DNA of 64,000 nucleotides, from assembly GCA_016214955.1 (NCBI GenBank), contig JACRMN010000017.1:220880-284879 (forward strand), read 5' to 3'. The stretch comes from Deltaproteobacteria bacterium. GTDB taxonomy: Bacteria; Myxococcota; Myxococcia; Myxococcales; Anaeromyxobacteraceae. The notes under the pieces were generated by a model, which was not told where the DNA came from, did not search any database, and saw only the letters and a list, made by a program, of their open reading frames with translations. Made by a program: the position numbers and the translations under genes. This document shows positions 27,301 to 34,644 of the stretch, one piece after another; the stretch's first letter is position 1, and each line of letters opens with the position of its first letter.

Positions 27301-27557
27301 CCACCGTCGAGGCCGGCCGCACCCGGCTCCGGCCCATCCTCATGACCACCATCGCCACCGTCGCCGGCCTCACGCCCATGGCGCTGGGCATCGGCGAGGG
27401 CAGCGAGACCAACCTGCCGCTGGCTCGCGCCGTCATCGGCGGCCTGACGGTCTCCACCTTCCTCACCCTCTTCCTCATCCCCGCCCTCTACACGCTGCTC
27501 GACCGCTTCTCCAGGCACGAGCACGAGGAGGATCCGGACGTGGAGGCCGCGACGTGA
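24351..27557 (+). CDS. RND-family inner-membrane efflux pump (HAE1/AcrB-like)
   Basis: 1068 residues, GTG start after GGGAGGTGATC. Twelve membrane helices are expected. The first is FILMMSLATIALGWVSL, followed by a large porter loop starting PVDLFPNIEVPQV. The proton-relay pair Asp-Asp is present in helix 4 (GRLVDDSIVELENIHRHL), as in multidrug AcrB-type pumps, whereas heavy-metal pumps carry a different motif. A second half of matching layout ends in TLLDRFSRHEHEEDPD. It is preceded by the adaptor and overlaps the TolC-type gene by 4 bases, completing a tripartite system. Substrates are probably hydrophobic drugs, lipids or toxins. Confidence 0.94.
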   Translation: MWLTRLALKNPIFILMMSLATIALGWVSLGRLPVDLFPNIEVPQVTVATFYPGAGPQDVEKSITMPIERAVSSAPGVDRVESRSRQGTSIVVVWFQFGVNLDNAQFEVAQRVAQIQNALPPGINQPFVLKFDISGIPVVQITMSGKGLDERQLYDLGYNVVQPQLERLKGVASASVSGGKVREVQVLVQREALRARGLAILDVLRAVQTSNLLLPSGSLRSGDSDYNVFSNTQFGEARPLRDVVVRPGTSGRGGVSGEGPVRMADVARVVDATADQSEIVRINGERGIFFRINKQPSANTVEVVDAVRAALPRLRGIPPNVELRVGFDQSRYIRAAISSLQHEAVTGGGLAVLVILLFLVSLSATGIIAAAIPLSIIATFILLYFTGQTLNVFTLGGLALGVGRLVDDSIVELENIHRHLARGGDRKSAVLAAAQEVAMPIFVSTVTTIVVFLPVVFLTGQAKYLFTPLALTISFSLAMSFLVSRTVTPLLCIRYLKVEGHAEGAKGLGGHVARQLDRLDAFYARVLRWVLGHRAQVIAGVLLFAVGGFAVKRFVGSEFFPDTDEAQMTITYRAPIGTRVERTEEVGKRIEETVAQALSGEKAADGGRIWTTMLTSVGLPVGSRTALFTGNTGPHAGQVRVNLVPRTQRSLSDVAAADKIRSAMAGSFPGVQAYFFIGGIVKNISNIGSSAPIDVEVLGYDLEEGSAYAKKLLARMRQLSDADGRPLLTDVQVSREENYPELDVVVDREKAGQLGVTEQQVAQSVLASLVGNTQFAPVPFIDGKTGNQYYINVRLDDRYRRHVDDLGDVFVKAPSGSLVSLANIATVKRSSGPVQINRKYLQRVIDVTANVAPGKDLGAASAAVQRVIEEVPPPDGYAVQLGGQTAAQREAFSGLIFAALLAIALVYMILASQFRSLLDPLVIMMSVPLGVSGVFIALWITGTTLSVNSFMGIIMMVGIVVSNGVLLVDFARVLQQRGMPLVDATVEAGRTRLRPILMTTIATVAGLTPMALGIGEGSETNLPLARAVIGGLTVSTFLTLFLIPALYTLLDRFSRHEHEEDPDVEAAT

Positions 27558-28816
27558 TCCTCTCCCTGGCGCTGGCCCTGGCGACGGCGGCCGCGCCCGC
27601 CCCCACCCTGGAGCGCATCACCTTCGACGAGGCGGTGCGCCGGGCGCAGGCCCGGGCACCGGCGGCCCGCATCGCCGCCGACGAGATCGCCCGGGTGGAC
27701 GGCCTGCTCACCCAGGCCCGCTCCTTCTCGCTGCCGCTGCTGACGGCGAGCGGCACCTGGAGCCGCATCGACCACGACCGGATCCTGCGCCGCACCCCGC
27801 CCACGGCCGATCAGCTCGTCACCCCCCAGGAGCAGCGCGGGGCCGCGGCGGTGCTGCAGGTGCCCCTCCTCGCCCCCTCGCGCTGGGCCACCTGGGTGGT
27901 GGCCTCCAGGACCCTGGACCTCACCCGCGTCTCCGGGGAGGACGTGCGGCGCCAGGTGGCCCTGGCCGCCGGGCGCGCCTACCTGGGCGTGCTGGCCAGC
28001 GGCCGGGCGGTGGAGGTGACCCGCTCGGCGGTCGAGCTGGCGCGGGCCCGGCTCGACTTCTCCGGGGCGCGGCTCAAGGCCGGCGTCGGCAACGCCCTCG
28101 ACCAGGCCCGGTCCGAGCAGGTGCTGGCGGCCAGCGAGGCGCAGCTGGAGACGGTCCAGACCGGCCTGACCCGCGCCCGCGAGGCGCTGGGGCTGGTGAC
28201 CGGCAGCGAGCAGCCGCTCGACGCCGGCCCCGAGCCGGCGCTCGAGGTCCCGGCCGCGGCGGCCGGAGAGGTGGCGGTGGACCGGCGCTCCGACGTGGCC
28301 GTGGCCCGCGCCCGCTTCGAGGCGGCGGCGGCGGCGGCCCGCTACAGCTGGGCCGACTGGCTGCCCTCGCTGGTGGCCACCGCCCAGGCCACGCACCAGC
28401 ACCCGGTGGTGGCCCCCTCGCAGCCCGAGGCCTGGCAGGTGCAGCTGGTGCTCTCGCTGCCCATCTTCGAGGGCGGCCTGCGGGTGGGCCAGCTCCAGGA
28501 GCGGCGCGCGGTGGAGCGCGAGGCCCAGACGCTGCTCGACGCCACCCTGCGCCAGGCCCGCTCCGACGTGCGGCTGGCGGTGGAGGCGGCCCAGCACCAG
28601 GAGGCGGCCTTCCTGGCCGCGCGGCGCGCCGCCGAGCAGGCCCGCACCGTCCTCTCCCTCATCACCCGCGCCTACGAGGCCGGCGCCACCACCAGCCTCG
28701 ACCTCACCACCGCCCAGCAGCAGTCGCGGGACGCCGACCTGGCCATGGTCATCTCCGAGGACGCCCTCCGCCAGGCCCGGCTCGACCTGCTGTCCGCGGT
28801 GGGGCTGTTCCCGTGA
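27554..28816 (+). CDS. TolC-family outer-membrane efflux protein
   Basis: 420 residues, GTG overlapping the pump stop codon (GTGA). A short signal peptide (ILSLALALATAAAPAP) precedes two OEP repeats with long Ala/Glu/Arg-rich coiled-coil helices (about 80-200 and 265-410) and beta segments such as LPSLVATAQATHQHPV. It forms the outer-membrane channel of the tripartite pump encoded by the two preceding genes. Confidence 0.92.
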   Translation: MILSLALALATAAAPAPTLERITFDEAVRRAQARAPAARIAADEIARVDGLLTQARSFSLPLLTASGTWSRIDHDRILRRTPPTADQLVTPQEQRGAAAVLQVPLLAPSRWATWVVASRTLDLTRVSGEDVRRQVALAAGRAYLGVLASGRAVEVTRSAVELARARLDFSGARLKAGVGNALDQARSEQVLAASEAQLETVQTGLTRAREALGLVTGSEQPLDAGPEPALEVPAAAAGEVAVDRRSDVAVARARFEAAAAAARYSWADWLPSLVATAQATHQHPVVAPSQPEAWQVQLVLSLPIFEGGLRVGQLQERRAVEREAQTLLDATLRQARSDVRLAVEAAQHQEAAFLAARRAAEQARTVLSLITRAYEAGATTSLDLTTAQQQSRDADLAMVISEDALRQARLDLLSAVGLFP

Positions 28817-28880
28817 GATCGGGCGGGCCGGCGCGTTCGGCATGAAGGTCGCGCCCAGCCGAGCCGCCCCGGGGGCCTCG

Positions 28881-29109
28881 CCCGGCGGAGCCGCGCCTGC
28901 GGGGCCGGGTCTCCCGTGCTCGCCGCGCCGGTACCCAAAGACCGGAGCCGTCCTGCGGCCGTCGAAGCTCGACGAGCGATCCGCGGCAGGCGGCCGCCCT
29001 CCGGCGGCCCTCCGGCCGTGCCGTCGCCGCGCGACGTCACGGCGCCTGCACGCGGCCGATCACCGACCGGTACCTTGCCCGGCGCGGCTCCGCCGGGAGA
29101 CCCGGCCCC
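28881..29109. repeat. paired perfect inverted repeats in a 389-base non-coding gap
   Basis: A 17-base arm (28881-28897, CCCGGCGGAGCCGCGCC) is exactly complementary to 29081-29097. A 16-base arm (28901-28916, GGGGCCGGGTCTCCCG) is exactly complementary to 29094-29109. The right-hand arms overlap by 4 bases, so the two stems are alternative rather than simultaneous. The gap 28817-29205 contains no plausible gene. It may be a remnant of a small non-autonomous element or a switching RNA leader for the PAP2 gene. Confidence 0.7.
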
Positions 29110-29205
29110 TCCGGCTCGCCGGACTGGGTGCGCCCATCTGGCTCGCGCTGGGGCGCCCGCCCCTCCCGCGGTCGCCGCTCCGCCGCCGACCCTGACCTCA
29201 CGGCC

Positions 29206-29880
29206 ATGCCCCCGCGCCTCGCCACGCTCCTTTCCCTCTGGCCCCGCCTCGCCGCCGCGCTCCTCTTCCGCTTCGCGAGCTACGGCGCGATGACGGCGCT
29301 CGCGGTCTGGGCGGAGCGGCGCCCGGCGCCCACGCTCCCGGACCTGGTGCTGGCGCACCTGCCCTACGTGGAGTGGGCGGCGCGGGCCAACTACTGGCTC
29401 TGGCTGGCCTGCTACCTGCCGCTGGCGCTGCTGCTCCTCTGGCAGGAGCCGCGCCGCTGGATCCGGTACATGGTGGCCGGGGGCCTGGTGTCGCTCGTGC
29501 GCGGACTCACCATCGCCCTCACCGGCCTCGGTCCACCCGATCCAGCGCGCGCCGGGCCGGGGCTGGGCGAGCGCACCTTCGGCGAGGCCTGGCTGGCGCT
29601 GGTGTCGCCGGTCGAGGTCTTCGGCAACAACGCCCTCAGCGCCTACCTCACCAAGGACCTGTTCTTCTCCGGACACACCGCCACCACCTTCCTCCTGGCC
29701 CTCTACCTGTGGCACCGGCCGCGGCTGCGCTGGGTGGCGCTCGGCGGCCACGCGCTGGTGGTGGCGAGCGTGCTGCTGGCGCGGCTCCACTACGCCATCG
29801 ACGTGGCCGGCGCCTGGGCGGTGACCTTCGCGGTCTTCGCGCTGCTGGAGTGGCGGCCGCGGGAGCGGGAGGCCGCCTAG
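29206..29880 (+). CDS. PAP2/sphingomyelin-synthase-like membrane protein
   Basis: 224 residues with about six hydrophobic segments. The catalytic core is KDLFFSGHTATTF (C2-type, Ser-Gly-His) followed by ARLHYAIDVAGAW (His and Asp), the pattern of the PAP2_C/sphingomyelin-synthase-related subgroup rather than soluble acid phosphatases. Such proteins transfer or remove phosphate head groups on membrane lipids. The upstream repeat-rich gap shows no clear promoter or SD. Its stop codon overlaps that of the convergent TRAP gene. Together with the GT21 enzyme at 1560 it hints at sphingolipid chemistry in this organism (inference). Confidence 0.78.
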   Translation: MPPRLATLLSLWPRLAAALLFRFASYGAMTALAVWAERRPAPTLPDLVLAHLPYVEWAARANYWLWLACYLPLALLLLWQEPRRWIRYMVAGGLVSLVRGLTIALTGLGPPDPARAGPGLGERTFGEAWLALVSPVEVFGNNALSAYLTKDLFFSGHTATTFLLALYLWHRPRLRWVALGGHALVVASVLLARLHYAIDVAGAWAVTFAVFALLEWRPREREAA

Positions 29881-31715
29881 CGCACCAGGTTCACCACCCC
29901 GGTGGTGATGATGTCGAGGTAGGTGATGGCCAGCACGCCGCCCGCCAGGATGAGGAGGAAGGGCAGGGTGCGCGCGTAGAGGTAGGGCAGCGGCTTCTGG
30001 AAGCGCGAGGCGGAGAGGAAGAGGTTGAGCCCCATGGGCGGGAAGAGGAAGCCCAGCTCCAGGTTGGCGAGGAAGACCACGCCCAGGTGCACCGGGTCGA
30101 TGCCGTAGGCGGCGCCGATGGGGGCCACCAGCGGCGCCAGCACCACGATGGCGGCGTAGATCTCGAGCACGCTGCCCAGCACCAGGAGCCCGACGTTGAG
30201 CGCCAGCAGGAAGAGGTGCGGGCTCTTCACGTGGGTGGTGGTCCAGTCCACGAGAAGCGTCGGCACCTCGGCGTCCACCAGCCAGGAGGAGAGGCCCATG
30301 GCCACGCCCAGCAGGATGACGACGCTGCCCACCAGGGTGGAGGCCACCACCAGCACCCGCGGCAGGTCGCGCCAGGGGTGGATGGTGCGGAAGATCCCCA
30401 TCTCCACCACCAGCGCGTAGGCGCAGCCCAGCGCCGCCGCCTCCACCACCGTGGCGTAGCCGCTGGCCACCGCCAGCACCACCACCGTGGGCAGCCCCAG
30501 GTCCCACTTGGCCTCCCAGAGCGCGCGGAAGGCCTCGCCGCCGTGGAAGGGCTGGCGGGGCACCTTGCGCCTCACGCCCACGGTGACGCCGTAGATGGCC
30601 ACCACCAGGATCATGAGCAGGCCGGGCACCAGGCCGCCGAGGAAGAGGTGGCCGATGGGCACCTGGGCCACCACGCCGTAGAGGATCACCGGGAGCGAGG
30701 GAGGGAAGAGCAGGCCCAGCGAGCCCGAGGCGGTCACCAGCCCCAGCGAGAAGCCCTCCGGGTACCCCTCCTCCAGCAGCGTGGGCAGGAGCAGGCCGCC
30801 CAGCGCCAGGATGGTGACCCCCGAGCCGCCGGTGAAGGTGGTGAAGAGGGCGCAGACGAAGACCGCCATCACCGCCACGCCGCCGGGCATCCAGCCGAAG
30901 AAGCCCTTGTAGGCCCGCACCAGCCGGCGCGCCGCCCCGCCCTCGGCCAGCACGTAGCCGGCCACGGTGAGGAGCGGGATGGCCGGCAGGGTGGCGGAGG
31001 AGACCAGGCGGAAGGTCTCGGTGGGCACCGCGGCGATGGGCACGCCCTCGCGCCAGAAGAGCAGCATGGCGGTGCCGGCCATGGCGATGAAGACCGGCGC
31101 CCCGGCCAGGAAGGCCAGCAGCACCAGGAGGCCGAGCAGCCCCACCAGCCCCGGGCCGGCGGTGACCGCGCCCAGCGCCAGCGCCAGCGCCAGGCCCGCG
31201 AACCCGGCGGCGCGGTCCGGCCAGGGCTGGGGGCCCGGCCCCGGACGCCACGCGAAGCGCAGCGCCATCGAGGCGAAGGCCACCGGCATGATGAGCTCGG
31301 TCCACCACACCGGGATCCCGAAGATCAGGGTGCGGGCGCTCTCCATGTCGGCCTCGACCAGCTTCCACGAGGCGAAGGCCAGCAGGCCCGAGACCCCCGC
31401 CGAGGTGGCGCGGCGCAGGAGGGCGGCGCTGCGGCGGGGCCAGCCCTCGGGCAGCACCTCGCCGGTGGCCAGCGCCAGGTGCTTGCCGCGGCCGGCGGCG
31501 AGCAGCGCCCCGAGGAAGCCCACCCACAGGGTGAGCGTCTGCACCACCACCGAGGCGCCGGGGATGCCGCGGTCGAGGAAGCGCCGGGCCAGCGTCTCGG
31601 CGGCCGGCAGCGCGATCATCACCAGGCCCAGGGCGCCCACCACCAGGCCGGCGAAGCGCTCGGAGAGGGTCTCGAGCCGCTCGATGAGGCGCAGTGCGCG
31701 GGGCGGCACAGGCAT
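29877..31715 (-). CDS. fused TRAP transporter permease (DctQ-DctM)
   Basis: 612 residues. The first ~165 form a small DctQ-type four-helix subunit (LERLETLSERFAGLVVGALG, then LWVGFLGALLAAGRGKHL). The rest is a DctM-type large permease with the LFPPSLPVILYG and GLLFPPMGLNLF motifs of this family. Fused QM permeases are known in TRAP systems. The permease takes up organic acids or related anions with sodium using a periplasmic binding protein. ATG 31715 has no SD; GTG 31742 upstream is an alternative. It is divergent from tatT and dctP genes. The stop overlaps the PAP2 stop codon by 2 bases. Confidence 0.88.
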   Translation of the reverse strand: MPVPPRALRLIERLETLSERFAGLVVGALGLVMIALPAAETLARRFLDRGIPGASVVVQTLTLWVGFLGALLAAGRGKHLALATGEVLPEGWPRRSAALLRRATSAGVSGLLAFASWKLVEADMESARTLIFGIPVWWTELIMPVAFASMALRFAWRPGPGPQPWPDRAAGFAGLALALALGAVTAGPGLVGLLGLLVLLAFLAGAPVFIAMAGTAMLLFWREGVPIAAVPTETFRLVSSATLPAIPLLTVAGYVLAEGGAARRLVRAYKGFFGWMPGGVAVMAVFVCALFTTFTGGSGVTILALGGLLLPTLLEEGYPEGFSLGLVTASGSLGLLFPPSLPVILYGVVAQVPIGHLFLGGLVPGLLMILVVAIYGVTVGVRRKVPRQPFHGGEAFRALWEAKWDLGLPTVVVLAVASGYATVVEAAALGCAYALVVEMGIFRTIHPWRDLPRVLVVASTLVGSVVILLGVAMGLSSWLVDAEVPTLLVDWTTTHVKSPHLFLLALNVGLLVLGSVLEIYAAIVVLAPLVAPIGAAYGIDPVHLGVVFLANLELGFLFPPMGLNLFLSASRFQKPLPYLYARTLPFLLILAGGVLAITYLDIITTGVVNLVR

Positions 31716-31752
31716 GGGGGCGGGTGTGGGTTCGGATGCGAGCACGAGTGCG

Positions 31753-31781
31753 TTGACCCCCGGGGAAGGGGAATCTATGAC
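31753..31781 (+). promoter_or_regulatory. sigma-70-type promoter for tatT-dctP
   Basis: TTGACC (31753-31758) and TATGAC (31776-31781) with a 17-base spacer, about 30 bases before ATG 31812. It is one of the best housekeeping promoter matches in the window. Confidence 0.7.
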
Positions 31782-31811
31782 TACCACGAACCTCGCGGAG
31801 CCTCCCGCCCC

Positions 31812-32714
31812 ATGCGCCTCGTCCCCGCCGTGCTGCTCCTCGCCCTCGTGGGATCCGGCTGCTCGATCCGCAGGGCCGCCACCGGGGTCGTGGCCGACGC
31901 GCTGGCCGGGGGCGGCGGCGGCTCCTACGCCTCCGACGACGACCCGGAGCTGGTGCGCGAGGCGGTGCCCTTCGGCCTCAAGACCATGGAGGGGCTGCTG
32001 GCCGAGCAGCCGCGCCACACCGGGCTGCTGGCGGCGCTGGCGGCGGGCTTCACCCAGTACGGCTACGCCTTCGTCCAGCAGGACTGCGACGCGCGCGAGC
32101 TGGCCGGCAGGAGCGCCGAGGCCCGCGAGCTCCGCACCCGCGCCCGCAGGCTCTACCTGCGGGCCCGCGACTACGGCCTCCAGGGGCTGGAGGTGACCCA
32201 GCCGGGCATCTCCGCGAGGCTGCGCTCGCTGCGCGACCTGCCGGCGGCGCTGGCCCCCTTGAACAAGGAGGAGCTGCCGCTCGTCTACTGGACGGCGGCC
32301 AGCTGGGCCCTGGCCATCTCCTCCGGCAAGGAGGACATGGCGCTGGTGGCCGAGCTGCCCGCACCGGAGGCCCTCATGCGGCGCGCGCTGGCCATCGACG
32401 GGAGCTGGAACGACGGGGCGATCCACGAGTTCCTGGCCACCTTCGAGTCGGCCAAGCCCGGCGGCGACCTGCCGGCCGCCCGCGAGCACCTGGCCATGGC
32501 GCTGGCCCTCGGCGGCGGCCGCAAGTGGGGCCCGCTGGTGTCGTGGGCCGAGGGGCCGCTGGTCCAGGCCCAGGACCGGGCCGAGTTCACCCGCTGGCTC
32601 ACCTGGGTGGCCGAGGCCGACCCCGACCTCTCCCGCCCCGACAGGCTCGCCAACGTCATCGCCCAGCGCCGCGCGCGGCTGCTCTTGGCCCACGCCGACG
32701 ACCTCTTCAACTAG
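31812..32714 (+). CDS. TRAP T-component lipoprotein (TatT-like, TPR)
   Basis: 300 residues. The signal peptide ends in lipobox LVGSGC (Cys17). The mature part is alpha-helical with degenerate TPR motifs and features of the TatT family: PFGLKTMEGLLAEQP, YGYAFVQQDCD, PLVYWTAASWALAI and HEFLATFESAKPGG. TatT proteins assemble with TRAP binding proteins in the periplasm (tetratricopeptide-associated TRAP transporters) and are thought to pass hydrophobic ligands. The binding protein gene follows by 17 bases, and the permease gene is divergent. Confidence 0.87.
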   Translation: MRLVPAVLLLALVGSGCSIRRAATGVVADALAGGGGGSYASDDDPELVREAVPFGLKTMEGLLAEQPRHTGLLAALAAGFTQYGYAFVQQDCDARELAGRSAEARELRTRARRLYLRARDYGLQGLEVTQPGISARLRSLRDLPAALAPLNKEELPLVYWTAASWALAISSGKEDMALVAELPAPEALMRRALAIDGSWNDGAIHEFLATFESAKPGGDLPAAREHLAMALALGGGRKWGPLVSWAEGPLVQAQDRAEFTRWLTWVAEADPDLSRPDRLANVIAQRRARLLLAHADDLFN

Positions 32715-32731
32715 CTGCCCAGGAGAACCCC

Positions 32732-33718
32732 GTGAACCGGATCGCCCTCGCGGCCCTCGTCTTCCTCCTCGCCGGCAGCGCCTCGGCGCAGGAGGTCCAG
32801 GTCAAGCTCGGCACCCTCGCACCCCAGGGCTCGACCTGGCACAACCTGCTCAAGGAGCTGGCGGAGCGCTGGTCGGTCGCCTCCGGCGGCAAGGTGAAGC
32901 TGCGCATCTACGCCGGCGGCACCCAGGGCTCCGAGGGCGACATGGTCCGCAAGATGGCGGTGGGCCAGCTCCAGGCCTCCTCCATCACCAACATCGGCAT
33001 GCACGACATGCTCAAGGAGCCGTCGGTCTACTCGACGCCGGGCATCGTCGACAGCGCCGTCGAGTTCCGGGCGGTCTTCCCCCGGGTGGAGAAGAAGCTG
33101 GAGGCCCTGCTGCTGGACAAGGACTACGTGGTGCTCAACTGGGCGCAGGTGGGCACGGTGCAGATCTTCTGCTCCAAGCCCTACCGCTCGCCGGCCGAGA
33201 TGCACGACGCCAGGTTCTTCGTCTGGGACGGCGACCCGGCCAGCGTGGATGCCTTCCGCCAGGTGGGCTTCCGCCCGGTGGTGCTCTCGGCCACCGACCT
33301 GGTCCCCTCGCTCCAGACCGGGATGATCAACTGCCTGACCCAGCCGGCCGCGTACGTGCTCACCGCCCGCCTCTTCGAGAAGGCCAACAAGATGATCGAC
33401 TACCCCTGGGCCTACCTCATCGGCGCCACGCTGGTGCGGAAGGAGACCTGGGAGAAGGTGCCGGCCGACCTGCGGCCCAAGCTCATCGCCATCGCCCGCG
33501 AGCTGGGGGCGCGCATCGACGCCGAGGCCAAGCGGGTCAACGACGACGCCGTGGCCGCCATGCAGAAGCAGGGGCTGGAGGTGGTGAAGGTCGACCCGGC
33601 GGTGTGGCGCGCCGCTGCCGAGCGCTCCTGGCCGGCGGTGCGCGGCAAGGTGGTCCCGGCCGAGTTCTTCGACGAGGTGGTGAAGTACCGGGACGAGTAC
33701 CGCAAGGGGAAGAAGTAG
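32732..33718 (+). CDS. TRAP transporter substrate-binding protein (DctP family)
   Basis: 328 residues, GTG start with AGGAGA 6 bases upstream. A clean signal peptide ends at ASA-QE. The mature protein has the family features KLGTLAPQGSTWHNLLKEL at the N-terminus, GGTQGSEGDMVRKMAVGQLQ and the central EMHDARFFVWDGDP stretch. The usual ligand Arg of carboxylate-binding P proteins is not obvious here: the position reads RFFVWDGD, so the ligand may be atypical. It works with the TatT lipoprotein and fused QM permease. Confidence 0.9.
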   Translation: MNRIALAALVFLLAGSASAQEVQVKLGTLAPQGSTWHNLLKELAERWSVASGGKVKLRIYAGGTQGSEGDMVRKMAVGQLQASSITNIGMHDMLKEPSVYSTPGIVDSAVEFRAVFPRVEKKLEALLLDKDYVVLNWAQVGTVQIFCSKPYRSPAEMHDARFFVWDGDPASVDAFRQVGFRPVVLSATDLVPSLQTGMINCLTQPAAYVLTARLFEKANKMIDYPWAYLIGATLVRKETWEKVPADLRPKLIAIARELGARIDAEAKRVNDDAVAAMQKQGLEVVKVDPAVWRAAAERSWPAVRGKVVPAEFFDEVVKYRDEYRKGKK

Positions 33719-33725
33719 CCCTGGA

Positions 33726-34601
33726 TCAGCGGATCGCCTCCCGCGCCAGCGCCGCCACCTCGGCTCGCAGCGCCGGGCAGGCGGCCACCAGCGTCACGTG
33801 GCCGCGCCGGAAGAGGCGCGGCTCCAGGCCCCAGGCGCGCGCCAGGCGCGCCGGTCCCTCGGGCGGGACGATGACGTCGTGCTCGCCGGCGGCCACGAGG
33901 AGCCGCGTCCCCTCGTCCGGCCTGCCGGCCGGCGCGAAGGGCGCGAGCGCGGCCTGGAGCACCGCGCCCGCCGGGAAGGGGCCTCCGGCCCGCTCCGCCA
34001 GCCTCCGGTAGCGGGCGCCGATGGGCGTCCCGGCGAAGAGCGCCGCCAGGTCCACCGGCGGCGCCACCAGGGCCGCGAAGGCGAGGCCGGTGCCGGGCAG
34101 TGCGTGGGCCGCGGCCAGGCCGCCGAGCGAGAGGCCCAGGAGCCCCACCGGCCCGCGCCGCGCGGCGGCGGCGGCCAGGGCGCGGATCTCCCGGGCCGTC
34201 TCGGCGAGGGCGGCGCCGAAGCGCGGCAGGTCGGGCGAGACGTAGGCCTCACCGCTGCGCACGCCGGGCGGCGCGCGGCCCAGGTGCAGCGGCGGGACGA
34301 GGTACCAGACCTCGAGGCCGCAGGCGGCCAGCGACCGGATCCACGAAAGGTGAAGGGCGGGGGCGGCGTTCTTCCAGGGAGGTACCAGCAGCGCCGTCCC
34401 GCGCCGCGCTCCACGGGCCGCGAAGAGCCGGACCTCCACGGCGTCGCCGGAGGGCCCGCCCCAGGCCGGCGCCGGGAAGCGCCAGGTGCCGGGCGCCCCC
34501 GGCGGCTCGGGGGCCGCCAGCGGCCGGCCCACGTCGAGCGGCCCCGCCGGACCCGGCCGGAAGGCCACCGCCGCGCGCGGGCGGCCCCCCTCCGCGGCCA
34601 T
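33726..34601 (-). CDS. alpha/beta hydrolase (ABHD18-like)
   Basis: 291 residues from ATG 34601. The nucleophile elbow is GLSLGG, the acid is probably in VAAGEHDVIVPP and the His in RRGHVTLV. Features such as LLVPPWKNAAPALHLSWIRSL and YLVPPLHLGRAPPGVRSGE match the ABHD18/DUF2048-type subgroup. The frame is open upstream (reading GEPLAGALHRALDRLA before the ATG), so the true N-terminus may lie 15-20 codons further in, at a non-ATG codon close to the stop of the oligopeptidase gene. It is probably cotranscribed with that gene. Substrate unknown. Confidence 0.72.
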   Translation of the reverse strand: MAAEGGRPRAAVAFRPGPAGPLDVGRPLAAPEPPGAPGTWRFPAPAWGGPSGDAVEVRLFAARGARRGTALLVPPWKNAAPALHLSWIRSLAACGLEVWYLVPPLHLGRAPPGVRSGEAYVSPDLPRFGAALAETAREIRALAAAAARRGPVGLLGLSLGGLAAAHALPGTGLAFAALVAPPVDLAALFAGTPIGARYRRLAERAGGPFPAGAVLQAALAPFAPAGRPDEGTRLLVAAGEHDVIVPPEGPARLARAWGLEPRLFRRGHVTLVAACPALRAEVAALAREAIR

Positions 34602-34644
34602 GGCGAGGCGGTCGAGCGCCCGGTGGAGCGCGCCGGCCAGGGGC

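Noticed and set aside
23046..27524. 1492-codon open frame antisense to the RND efflux operon
   Set aside because: His/Val/Asp/Gly-rich product without motifs, exactly opposite well-supported efflux genes; a shadow frame.
28817..29205. Possible tRNA or small RNA gene in the gap
   Set aside because: No GTTCGA-type T-loop, no CCA end or cloverleaf; only inverted repeats are supported.
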